Part shown: one piece after another, positions 36,325 to 44,052 of the stretch
Position numbering within the stretch: the first letter of the stretch is position 1
Layout: every line of letters begins with the position of its first letter
NCBI RefSeq assembly: GCF_030063185.1
Contig: NZ_JASISP010000013.1
Coordinates: forward strand, 37,547 to 101,546
Source: Arthrobacter sp. H35-D1
GTDB lineage: Bacteria > Actinomycetota > Actinomycetes > Actinomycetales > Micrococcaceae
Reading direction: 5' to 3'
Length of the DNA stretch: 64,000 nt
Position numbers and translations under genes: made by a program
The notes under the pieces: generated by a model
What the model was told of the DNA's origin: nothing
Seen by the model: only the letters and a program-made list of their open reading frames with translations
Database searches by the model: none

Positions 36325-37599
36325 ATGTCCAGCGAATTGCAGCCCGTGTATCTGCCCCACGACCAAGAGCGGTGGGTGCAGGAAGCGCCCAAGACGAGCT
36401 TCCGCACAGTGTTCGAACGCGATCGGGCCCGGGTTCTGCACTCCTCGGCATTACGCCGGCTGGGGGCGAAAACCCAGGTCGTGGCACCGGACACCGACGA
36501 CTTTGTGCGCACCCGGCTCACCCACAGCCTGGAAGTGGCGCAGATCGGCCGCGAACTTGGGCGCACGCTCGGTTGCGACCCCGATGTGGTCGACACCGCC
36601 TGCCTGGCCCACGATCTCGGCCACCCGCCCTTTGGCCACAACGGCGAATCGGTGCTCAACGACCTTTCACACACCATTGGCGGCTTTGAAGGCAACGCCC
36701 AAACGTTGCGCCTGCTGACCCGTCTTGAATCCAAGGTGCTCACCCCAACGGGCGGCTCGGCCGGGCTGAACCTGACCCGCGCCTCCCTTGACGCCTCGTC
36801 GAAGTACCCGTGGCTGGCTCCGGACGCACCGCTGATCGACGGCCGCCGCACCAGCAAGTTCGGCGCCTACTCCGATGATCTGCCCGTATTTGAGTGGCTG
36901 CGCAGGATGGCCCCGGCCGGCAAGACCTGCATTGAGGCTCAGGTCATGGACTTGGCCGACGACATCTCCTACTCGGTCCACGATGTGGAAGACGCCATTG
37001 TGGCCGGCCACGTGCAGCTCAAGTGGCTCGCCAATCAGGACCAGCGAAACCGCGTGCTGGGCTACACACAGCAGTGGTACCTGCCCGCGGCGGACACCGC
37101 CGAAATCGATGCCGCACTGCAGCGACTGGAGGCCACCGGCGTGTGGGTCCGCCATGCCGACGGCAGCCGGGCCTCCATGGCCGCGTTGAAGGACATGACC
37201 AGCCAGCTGATCGGCCGTTTTTGCCAGAGCGCCGTCGCCGCCACCCAGTCCATCTACGGAACGGGACGGCTCACGCGGTACGCGGCGGGCGTCGTCGTGC
37301 CCCGGGAAACCAACCTGGAAATCGCCGTCATGAAGGGCCTGGCCACCACGTTCGTCATGACCACCGACCACCGCCAACCCATCTACCAGCGCCAGCAGGA
37401 CGTGCTCAGCGAGCTGGTGGCCGTGCTCAACGCCACCGGCGACGCCCATCTGGAGACCATGTTCGCCGCCGATTGGCGGGACGCGGACGACGACGATGCC
37501 CGGCTTCGGGTGGTCATCGACCAGATCGCCTCGCTCACCGATGTATCGGCACTTGCGCTGCACGAACGGCTGGTGGGTACCGAACGCACGCTGATGTAG
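36325..37599 (+). CDS. dgt: Deoxyguanosinetriphosphate triphosphohydrolase-like HD protein
   Basis: 424 residues from ATG (MSSELQPVYLPHDQERWVQE). HD-domain metal ligands: His67 in RLTHSLEVAQIGREL, and His96-Asp97 in ACLAHDLGHPPFGHNGE, with a later aspartate in VMDLADDISYSVHDVEDA. dNTPases of this family hydrolyse dGTP or other dNTPs to the nucleoside and tripolyphosphate. In actinobacteria the gene normally lies just upstream of dnaG, as here (96-bp gap). Confidence 0.93.
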   Translation: MSSELQPVYLPHDQERWVQEAPKTSFRTVFERDRARVLHSSALRRLGAKTQVVAPDTDDFVRTRLTHSLEVAQIGRELGRTLGCDPDVVDTACLAHDLGHPPFGHNGESVLNDLSHTIGGFEGNAQTLRLLTRLESKVLTPTGGSAGLNLTRASLDASSKYPWLAPDAPLIDGRRTSKFGAYSDDLPVFEWLRRMAPAGKTCIEAQVMDLADDISYSVHDVEDAIVAGHVQLKWLANQDQRNRVLGYTQQWYLPAADTAEIDAALQRLEATGVWVRHADGSRASMAALKDMTSQLIGRFCQSAVAATQSIYGTGRLTRYAAGVVVPRETNLEIAVMKGLATTFVMTTDHRQPIYQRQQDVLSELVAVLNATGDAHLETMFAADWRDADDDDARLRVVIDQIASLTDVSALALHERLVGTERTLM

Positions 37600-37695
37600 G
37601 CGAGTGCACAGCGCGGGCGCGGCTCGGCTGTGCGCATTGTCCACAGGGCGTCGGGGTGGGCCACGGGGACGCCTGCGGTCACGTAAACTTGCCCT

Positions 37696-39690
37696 GTGGC
37701 TGGCTTGATTAAACGTGAAGACATTGACGAGGTGCGTACGCGCACCGACCTCAAGGAAATTGTTGACGCCTACGTCACACTGAAGTCCGCCGGAATCGGC
37801 TCGTACAAGGGGTTGTGTCCCTTTCATGACGAGCGCAGCCCGTCATTCCACGTGCGCCCGCAAATGGGATATTTCCATTGCTTTGGCTGCCAGGAAAGCG
37901 GCGATGTCATATCCTTCATCCAAAAGATGGATCACATTCCCTTTTCCGAGGCAGTGGAAAAACTGGCAGGCCGGCTCAGCTTCGAACTGCACTACGAGGA
38001 TGGCGGCACCGGTCCCCGTCGCGAGGAAATCGGGCGCCGTCAGCGATTGCTCGACGCGCACAAGATCGCCGGAGAGTTCTACCGCGCACAACTGCTGACA
38101 CCGCCTGCAACCGCAGGGCGTCAATTCCTGGCCGAACGCGGCTTCGACCGCGAGGCAGCCGAACGTTTTGGCGTGGGATTTGCGCCACAGGGCTGGGACG
38201 CCCTCCTCAAACACCTTTCAGGCAAGGGCTTCAGCACCGAGGAACTCAAGCTCACGGGCATGTTTTCCGAAGGCCAGCGCGGCATTTACGACCGCTTTCG
38301 GGGCCGCTTGATGTGGCCCATTCGCGACATTGCGGGGGACACGGTGGGCTTTGGCGCCCGCAAGCTTTTTGAAGACGACCAAGGGCCCAAGTACCTCAAC
38401 ACCCCGGAAACCACGCTCTACAAAAAATCCCAGGTGCTGTATGGGATCGATCTGGCCAAGCGCAGCATTGCCTCCAAGCGGCAGCTCGTTGTGGTGGAGG
38501 GGTACACCGATGTCATGGCCTGCCACCTGGCCGGAGTGGACACGGCGGTGGCCACGTGCGGCACGGCGTTTGGTGCCGAGCACATCAAGGTCGCCAGGCG
38601 CCTGCTCTCCGACGACGGCACGGGCGGGGAAGTGGTCTTTACCTTCGACGGCGACGCCGCAGGCCAGAAAGCGGCGCTGAAGGCCTTCGACGAGGACCAG
38701 CGCTTCGTGGCCCAGACGTATGTGGCCGTGGAGCCTTCCGGAGCCGATCCGTGCGAATTGCGCCAGCGCAAGGGCGACGAAGCGGTCCACGGGCTGATCC
38801 GCTCCCGCCGGCCCTTGTTCGAATTTGCCATTCGTTCCACCCTGGCCAAGTTCGACTTGAGCACTGTTGAAGGCAGAGTGAGCGGCCTGCGCGCCTCGGC
38901 CCCCGTGGTGGCCGCCATCCGAGACGGCTCCACCCGGATGGGATACAGCCAGGAGCTGGCCGGATGGCTGGGCATGGCCGACCCCAACGAGGTGCTGCGT
39001 GCCGTCAAGGGTGCCGAACGCCGGGTGCACACCCAGCAAGGGGCCAACACTCAGCATGGGAGCAAGGCGCCGGGACAGGCCGCGGCGCGTGGCGACGCCG
39101 GGCAGCAACGCCGGGACTTTGGCCAAGGCGGTCAGCAACGCGGTCAGCAAGGCGGTCAGCGAGGCGCACAGGGTGCGAACCCGGCCTCGGAGGCAGAACC
39201 GGCCCAGCCGGCATTCGTGCGACCGGATCCGCGTGATCCGCTGACGCGCATGGAGCGTGAAGCCCTGGAAGTTGTTCTGCAGCATCCGGGGCTGTTGACG
39301 GCGGGAAACTGGCAACACTTTGCCGCAACGGAATTTGTGGTTCCGGCGTACAAGGCCATACATCACGCCATCACGTTGGCGGGGGAGTCCCAAGCGGCCT
39401 CGTCCAAGTGGCTGGAGGCAGTGCGCGCCAATGGGCCGGATGAGCTGGAGTCGCTCGTTGCAGAGTTGGCGCTCAGCCCGCTGCCTGCGACAGGCGAGGC
39501 CACCCTCACGCGCTATTGCCGCGACATTTTGCGCCGGCTTTTTGAGCTGCAGATCACCCGGTTGAAGGAAGAGCGGCTGGGGGCCCTGCAACGCATGGAC
39601 CCGACCGTCGATCCGCAGAGTTACCAGCTTCTGCAGCGCGAGTTGATGGAGCTGGAAACCGCCCGGAGGCAGTTGCGCGGAGACGGATAG
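37696..39690 (+). CDS. dnaG: DNA primase
   Basis: 664 residues from a GTG (VAGLIKREDIDEVRTR). The N-terminal zinc-binding domain has Cys41, His44, Cys62 and Cys65 (CPFHDE...FHCFGC). The RNA polymerase core with TOPRIM motifs covers about residues 115-400: EGYTDVMACHLAG and FTFDGDAAGQKAA. A C-terminal DnaB-interacting helical domain begins near residue 510. Between them lies a low-complexity linker (about 440-500) rich in Gln, Gly and Arg, longer than in enterobacterial primases. It makes primers at replication forks. Confidence 0.96.
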   Translation: MAGLIKREDIDEVRTRTDLKEIVDAYVTLKSAGIGSYKGLCPFHDERSPSFHVRPQMGYFHCFGCQESGDVISFIQKMDHIPFSEAVEKLAGRLSFELHYEDGGTGPRREEIGRRQRLLDAHKIAGEFYRAQLLTPPATAGRQFLAERGFDREAAERFGVGFAPQGWDALLKHLSGKGFSTEELKLTGMFSEGQRGIYDRFRGRLMWPIRDIAGDTVGFGARKLFEDDQGPKYLNTPETTLYKKSQVLYGIDLAKRSIASKRQLVVVEGYTDVMACHLAGVDTAVATCGTAFGAEHIKVARRLLSDDGTGGEVVFTFDGDAAGQKAALKAFDEDQRFVAQTYVAVEPSGADPCELRQRKGDEAVHGLIRSRRPLFEFAIRSTLAKFDLSTVEGRVSGLRASAPVVAAIRDGSTRMGYSQELAGWLGMADPNEVLRAVKGAERRVHTQQGANTQHGSKAPGQAAARGDAGQQRRDFGQGGQQRGQQGGQRGAQGANPASEAEPAQPAFVRPDPRDPLTRMEREALEVVLQHPGLLTAGNWQHFAATEFVVPAYKAIHHAITLAGESQAASSKWLEAVRANGPDELESLVAELALSPLPATGEATLTRYCRDILRRLFELQITRLKEERLGALQRMDPTVDPQSYQLLQRELMELETARRQLRGDG

Positions 39691-39752
39691 GGTACCCACT
39701 TGGGCTCGATTTCACAACGGGCCAAGGCTTTGTTATTGTTGTTCCTGCACGA

Positions 39753-39825
39753 TCCCCTATAGCTCAATTGGCAGAGCGTTCGACTGTTAATCGAAAGGTT
39801 CCTGGTTCAAGTCCAGGTGGGGGAG
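39753..39825 (+). tRNA. tRNA-Asn (GTT)
   Basis: 73 nt with a 7-bp acceptor stem (TCCCCTA/TGGGGGA), D-arm AGCTCAATTGGCAGAGC, anticodon loop ACTGTTAAT with anticodon GTT, and T-loop GGTTCAAGTCC. CCA is not encoded. Identical to the copy at 39945. Confidence 0.97.
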
Positions 39826-39836
39826 CCAAAGCAAAA

Positions 39837-39872
39837 ATTGTCTCCGGTCTCAATGCGGGACCGGGGACAATT
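39837..39872 (+). terminator. Intrinsic terminator after the first tRNA-Asn
   Basis: ATTGTC-T-CCGGTC pairs with GACCGG-G-GACAAT around TCAATGCGG, followed by TATTTTGCT. A complete rho-independent form 11 bp after the tRNA. Confidence 0.85.
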
Positions 39873-39944
39873 ATTTTGCTCGTGCGCATAAATGACCTGT
39901 TTTGAATAAAACTGTGAATTTCTGTTAGTATTCAAGTGCTTCAT

Positions 39945-40017
39945 TCCCCTATAGCTCAATTGGCAGAGCGTTCGACTGTTAATCGAAAGGTTCCTGGTTC
40001 AAGTCCAGGTGGGGGAG
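39945..40017 (+). tRNA. tRNA-Asn (GTT), second identical copy
   Basis: All 73 nt are identical to the first copy, 192 bp downstream. Its own promoter region is the AT-rich stretch 39895-39944. It has a separate terminator, so the two are independent units. Confidence 0.97.
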
Positions 40018-40027
40018 CTTGCATGCA

Positions 40028-40060
40028 GAACCCCCGCACTCAGCGCGAGTGCGGGGGTTC
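40028..40060 (+). terminator. Intrinsic terminator after the second tRNA-Asn
   Basis: GAACCCCCGCACT pairs with AGTGCGGGGGTTC around CAGCGCG and is followed by TTTCGT. A perfect 13-bp stem 10 bp after the tRNA. Confidence 0.88.
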
Positions 40061-40134
40061 TTTCGTCTAATCAACCGTGGGTTCCCGGACGTGACCCGGG
40101 CCCCCTTCCCTGCCACAGCACACCGCCTGCTGTA

Positions 40135-40518
40135 TCAGTCGCTCATTGTGCTGAGTCTTTGGAACGTCGGGTGGCGGGTGTAGCTCATCGTGGTGGTGAG
40201 GTGCTCGCGAAGAACGCGCTCGCCACTTTGGGTCAGTTCATAGACTTTGCGCTTCGCCCCGGTCCCCGGCGCCGGCTCCTGTTTGTGAATCAGCAGGTTG
40301 TGCTCTTCCAGCCGCCGCAGTGCCCGGTGCACGCTTTGCTGGTCAAACTCGAGGTTGCCGTTGGTTAGGTCGGCGATGGAAGCCGTGATCTGTGAGCTCC
40401 ATGCCGGCTCGTCGTGCAAAGTGAGTAGGATCAATGTCATGAGTGCCGCCTTCTTGCAGGTCTCTTTCCACGAGGTCGCAACGACTGCCTCATAGGACGT
40501 CAGCTCAGGCATTGACAT
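40135..40518 (-). CDS. PadR-like winged-helix regulator
   Basis: 127 residues from the ATG at 40518 (MSMPELTSYEAVV); an alternative ATG is two codons in. The start lies inside the upstream membrane protein gene (14-nt overlap). The segment KKAALMTLILLTLHDEPAWSSQITASIADLTNGNLEFDQQSVHRALRRLEEHNLLIHKQEPAPGTGAKRKVYELTQSGERVL is a winged helix of the PadR type with the R-KVYELT wing. It probably controls its own two-gene operon through the palindrome at 40953-40983. Confidence 0.82.
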   Translation of the reverse strand: MSMPELTSYEAVVATSWKETCKKAALMTLILLTLHDEPAWSSQITASIADLTNGNLEFDQQSVHRALRRLEEHNLLIHKQEPAPGTGAKRKVYELTQSGERVLREHLTTTMSYTRHPTFQRLSTMSD

Positions 40519-40936
40519 CTTCGTAGCCCTTCGACAGCAGGGTACCCAGTGTGTGAAGCAGCAACCCGGCACCCCAAATCAGCGACATTCCAAAGAGTGC
40601 ACTCTGCCACGCGGCATCGACCAGGTTGCCATTGCCGCTGGCGAACAAAAGGCCTGCGTGCAACCAATAGCTGCCGTTGACAATGAGGTAGGTCAGGACA
40701 TGCAGCAGGTAGCCTGCATAGGCACGTTGGCGCAGTGCACGACGCTGCCACCACAGAAACCACGCCATGTACAACGCGACGAGACTGAGCAGCAGCATGG
40801 ACCAAACATCGACGCTGTTGTGGGCGATCAACGCAATGTAGAGCTGCACAACCAGTACTCCGCCGGCGATGACCAGCGTGTACCGGAGTAGTTGCTTGTT
40901 TGGGATCTTGCTGATCCCGGCTGGGCGAGTATCCAT
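40505..40936 (-). CDS. Small four-helix membrane protein, PadR partner
   Basis: 143 residues from ATG (MDTRPAGISKIPNKQLLR). Four transmembrane helices lie at about 20-38, 44-62, 75-92 and 105-128, with a basic loop WWQRRALRQRA after the second. I do not recognise a named family. Overlap with a padR gene parallels the HAAS-PadR pairing at 15 kb, but no HAAS domain is present. The function is unknown. Confidence 0.72.
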   Translation of the reverse strand: MDTRPAGISKIPNKQLLRYTLVIAGGVLVVQLYIALIAHNSVDVWSMLLLSLVALYMAWFLWWQRRALRQRAYAGYLLHVLTYLIVNGSYWLHAGLLFASGNGNLVDAAWQSALFGMSLIWGAGLLLHTLGTLLSKGYEDVNA

Positions 40937-40952
40937 GATGTCAACCTCCGCT

Positions 40953-40983
40953 ATAGGTAGTATTCCATAAGCATAGTACCTAT
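40953..40983. promoter_or_regulatory. Candidate PadR operator (imperfect palindrome)
   Basis: ATAGGTAGTAT (40953-40963) and ATAGTACCTAT (40973-40983) are inverted copies with one mismatch, separated by 9 bp. They sit 17 bp upstream of the membrane protein start. The right half shares GCATAGTACCT with the first padR locus. Confidence 0.6.
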
Positions 40984-41219
40984 TGTTGATCGAAGGAAGA
41001 GAAGGTCAAGAACAACTGCAGATGCTTGGCAGTCAAACCGACGTGCGGCACTCACTGCGGGCGACCACTGGTACCGTCATCAGTGCTGTAGGCCGTCAGA
41101 ATCTGGTCCCGAAAAGCACTCATGGGCCACACCGGTGCGCCCGGGCTCGGTAGCATGCCCTCCTGCCAGTCCCGGGAAGAATTCTGGTCAAACACCATCG
41201 GATCGGCGGCGATGATTGC

Positions 41220-41660
41220 AAGGGACGCGTCACGGCCGGCTCGGGAACAGCGGACGGCGGCGAACTGCTGTGCGTTGCGTCCGTCAGCATGGCTAAGGGG
41301 CATGGAACGTTGGTCAACACATTGCTGCAAGCCACAGACTGTGAGTGGCGATGCACGTGTGCAGGTGCCCTGGACCTCGATTCCACCTTCAACCGTGAGC
41401 TGCGCCAACGGGCGGCTGGGGCGGGATTGCGGACCGTGTGAATTTCCCCGGCGCACTTGAGACTGCGGAACTGTCCGTCCGCTATGCAACGGCCGACGTG
41501 CTGGTGCTCGCCTCCCGGAGTGAAACATTCGGCATGGTGGGCACCGAAGCGCTTGCCCGCGGGATGCTTGCGATTGCCACAGAGGTTGGCGGCATACCGG
41601 AAGCGATGGGCCGGGGGATTTTGGGGACGGTTCCAGGCCGGCTCGTTCCCCGGGGATGAC
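41220..41660 (+). pseudogene. Remnant of a GT4 glycosyltransferase
   Basis: One frame reads GGELLCVASVSMAKGHGTLV, then WRCTCAGALDLD and RAAGAGL. After one missing base near 41430-41437 the next frame reads DRVNFPGALETAELSVRYAT, then ADVLVLASRSETFGMVGTEALARG and EVGGIPEAMG. This is the C-terminal half of a family 4 glycosyltransferase (KGH loop; S-R-x-E-T-x-G-M nucleotide-sugar motif). The N-terminal half is absent and the end is joined to a RibD-like fragment. Not functional. Confidence 0.8.
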
Positions 41661-42047
41661 CCGGCTGGACCCGTCTGCGGAATTCTTCACAACGGGCGTG
41701 GCGGGCAAGCTTGTGTACTGCCCCAGCCGCTGCATGGAAGAGGCCCGTGTGCGGTTGGCGCCGTGGCGACGGTGGTCGACGGCGGCCCGCAGATTGGCAT
41801 GGCCCGGCCCAGCGAAGACTTGTACTCCAGGGGAGTGCGGCGGCTCATGGTCGAGGGCGGGGAAAAGATCCACGCGCAGTTCCTGGCAGCAGGCTTGGCG
41901 GACGAGCTCCAGCTAGTGGAGGCGCGCCCCATCGGCGACGCCGTCCTTTGCGCGTTATGCGCTTTCGGCAAGGTTCGACGGCGTTCGGCCGGCAGACTGA
42001 GACTCACTGTCACCCACGTCGCAGCTAAGCGAACGACCCGCATATAG
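41656..42047 (+). pseudogene. Remnant of a RibD C-terminal/dihydrofolate reductase-like protein
   Basis: The first frame reads DPSAEFFTTGVAGKLVYCPS. After a shift near 41760 the second reads VATVVDGGPQIGMARPSEDL, then YSRGVRRLMVEGGEKIHAQF and LAAGLADELQLV. About 40 residues expected after ELQLV are missing, and the frame resumes as EARPIGDAVLCALCA. Shift plus internal deletion mark this as decayed. It follows the GT4 remnant directly; both families occur together in some Arthrobacter clusters as I recall, so this may be the scar of one. Confidence 0.78.
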
Positions 42048-42135
42048 AATGGTCAAAATCGCGGTTCTTTACCCACAAAATGGCTGCTACCCCTTGTATA
42101 CGACCGCCACAACCAAGCAAAGTGAGTGAAAATCC

Positions 42136-42612
42136 ATGAATTTATAGACGAATATCGGTGCGCCATATCGTCCAACACCGGCATTTATTGGGGCGTCGTG
42201 GGTGGCTCTCATCATTGGTCTGGGTTCCTATTTCATCGGATTGTTCAATGCCGAAATGGCGCTGAACGAAAAGGGCTACTACTTTGTTACGTTGATGTTT
42301 GGCTTGTTTGCTGTGATTTCACTGCAAAAGAGTGTTCGTGACCGTAGCGAAGGTATTCCGGTGACCGCCATTTATTACGGGCTGGCATGGTTCTGTACCG
42401 TGCTCGCTGTGGCGCTTGTGATTATTGGGTTGTGGAACGCCGACTTGCTCCTCAGCGAGAAGGGCTTCTTCGGACTGGGATTCATTCTGAGTTTGTTTGC
42501 GGTTGTTGCTGTCCAAAAGAATGTTCGTGATAGCGCCGGTGCCAATTCTGCTCAACCGATCGAAGAACTGCAGTCCGGACCAAGTTGCCCAAGCAACACT
42601 GTAGGCGAATAG
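42136..42612 (+). pseudogene. YiaA/YiaB family membrane protein with a stop at codon 4
   Basis: From GTG 42202 the frame encodes 136 residues with two yiaAB repeats: [37 protein letters not shown] and [37 protein letters not shown]. Homologues begin about 20 residues earlier, and here the matching sequence ([11 protein letters not shown]) is present in frame. However, ATG 42136 is followed by AAT TTA TAG, and no start codon lies between that TAG and GTG 42202. Either the protein starts at GTG, losing part of helix 1, or the gene is freshly inactivated. Role in E. coli unknown. Confidence 0.65.
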
Positions 42613-42659
42613 CTGGGCAGCCGGGCCCGAAGGATTGTGGCGGCGATGTAGAACTTTGG

Positions 42660-42744
42660 CGCACTGGCAGCTGTGCTGGACGGCGGCCCGCAGGTGGGCA
42701 TGGCGCGCCTCAGCGAGGTGCCAGGCGCACGGCTGGCGGGCTGA
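42660..42744 (+). pseudogene. Second RibD-like fragment
   Basis: The frame LAAVLDGGPQVGMARLSEVP matches VATVVDGGPQIGMARPSED of the remnant at 41.8 kb but ends after about 28 codons. It is a separate, shorter relic on the other side of the YiaAB gene. Confidence 0.6.
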
Positions 42745-42757
42745 GTGGAGGGATCGG

Positions 42758-43390
42758 TTACCGCCGCCGGTCCAATCCCCTGATGGCCGTACACACCGCC
42801 ATCGCCCAGCCAAGAACGCCGGCGAGGCAAACCCGCTCGGCGAGACCCAGAAGATTCGGCTTAAGCGCGGTGGTCAACCCCAGGGATGCGAGCCCGAAGG
42901 CAGCAATTGCCGCAAGGCTGAGTGCCGCTGGGAAGGCTTTCGCCAGTTCCGTATTGAGGCGTATCCAGCGGGTCAGCACAAGAATACCGGCCAGCGCAGC
43001 GAGGAATCCCGAACCGGCCACAACGAGATGCACGGTGCCAACCGTCGTCGCCGGTCCCGGACCAACGTCGGTCGGGAAAAAGGCGAGGACGGCCGAGCTA
43101 AGTCCCCCTACAGACATCAGAACCGTTCCGGTCCGCCGCAGGCTGGAGGGCCAACCGACCCGATTGATGGCGGCGACAGCGCAGAAGGTGGTGATGGTCC
43201 GGCCAAGAAAATTCAAGTTCATGATCCACCCGAACTGGCCAACGGCGAGGTTGCTTTCGGCATCGCTGATCACGCTGTAGTGCGGTGGCATGAACTGGAG
43301 CGTGACGTCCACGAGGACGTAAACGGCGACACCAGCCGTGGCTGCGGTGGCCAACCGCCGTCGGGCCGTGTTCGGTGTTGGCAGCATCAT
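42758..43390 (-). CDS. DUF998 family membrane protein
   Basis: 210 residues from the ATG at 43390 (MMLPTPNTARRRL), preceded by GGAG. Six hydrophobic segments. The conserved region HYSVISDAESNLAVGQFGWIMNLNFLGR after helix 1 is the DUF998 signature (S-x-I-S-D-x-x-S-x-L). The function of the family is unknown. The gene lies amid decayed DNA but shows no internal damage. Confidence 0.78.
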   Translation of the reverse strand: MMLPTPNTARRRLATAATAGVAVYVLVDVTLQFMPPHYSVISDAESNLAVGQFGWIMNLNFLGRTITTFCAVAAINRVGWPSSLRRTGTVLMSVGGLSSAVLAFFPTDVGPGPATTVGTVHLVVAGSGFLAALAGILVLTRWIRLNTELAKAFPAALSLAAIAAFGLASLGLTTALKPNLLGLAERVCLAGVLGWAMAVCTAIRGLDRRR

Positions 43391-43539
43391 GGCTCCAGTT
43401 TTCCACAGCACGCCACCGTTTTCGGTTAGGCCGCCGGACGGCGCAGGCGAGACAGACCAAAATCCAACGCGACAATGGCGCAGCTCAGATGCGGATTGGT
43501 CCGGGGTGGACCGGCTTGCGGGGCATGCCGGGCCACACC

Positions 43540-43840
43540 TCAGGCGTCGTCGGTCATTGCTGTGGTCGCCGCCGGCTCCACCGATCGAACGAGGTGCTGC
43601 AGGCACCGCCATGCCAGGATGGCGAAGACCAGCCACGGCGCCAACGACAGTAGCGAGAACACCAGACCCACCTGCCCGCAGTTGGAGGGGACCGCCATGA
43701 GAAGAATGGCGCTCGACAGACCTCAAGCCGCTGTGGCCCGAGTATGGATCGAAGACCGCAGCAGGAGGATTGTCACGACCAGCAGCGTCGCGCATCCGAG
43801 GAAGTAGAAGACATCGCGAGCCGGGCCATTCCCGCCGCCT
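43540..43840 (-). pseudogene. Degenerate membrane-protein fragment
   Basis: The minus strand reads RDVFYFLGCATLLVVTILLL, then RSSIHTRATAA, a TGA stop, and in the same frame LMAVPSNCGQVGLVFSLLSL, then APWLVFAILAWRCLQHLV. Two hydrophobic helices split by an in-frame stop suggest a broken membrane protein. The 52-residue part from ATG 43698 could still be expressed. The family is not recognised. The rest of 43391-44052 shows nothing else. Confidence 0.45.
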
Positions 43841-44052
43841 GTAACTCGATGCTGGTGCCCCGCTTGCATCTGCTAGGTGGGGGCACCACGCATGGATTGG
43901 GAGATCAGCGTTAAGCCTCGGTTATCGGTGTGCACAATGAATTTAGGCCCGGAGCCAAACCTCGATCCATTCGCTGCAGAGCATGCCATGGCCGGCAGCG
44001 AGAAGCTGTGCTGACCACTTCTGGCTGCCCCGGTGGCAGTCCGGCGGGACAG

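Noticed and set aside
41052..41873. A 273-codon minus-strand frame over the glycosyltransferase remnant.
   Set aside because: The plus strand carries clear GT4 and RibD motifs, so this frame is probably a shadow. Its last 60 residues look somewhat protein-like but match nothing I know.
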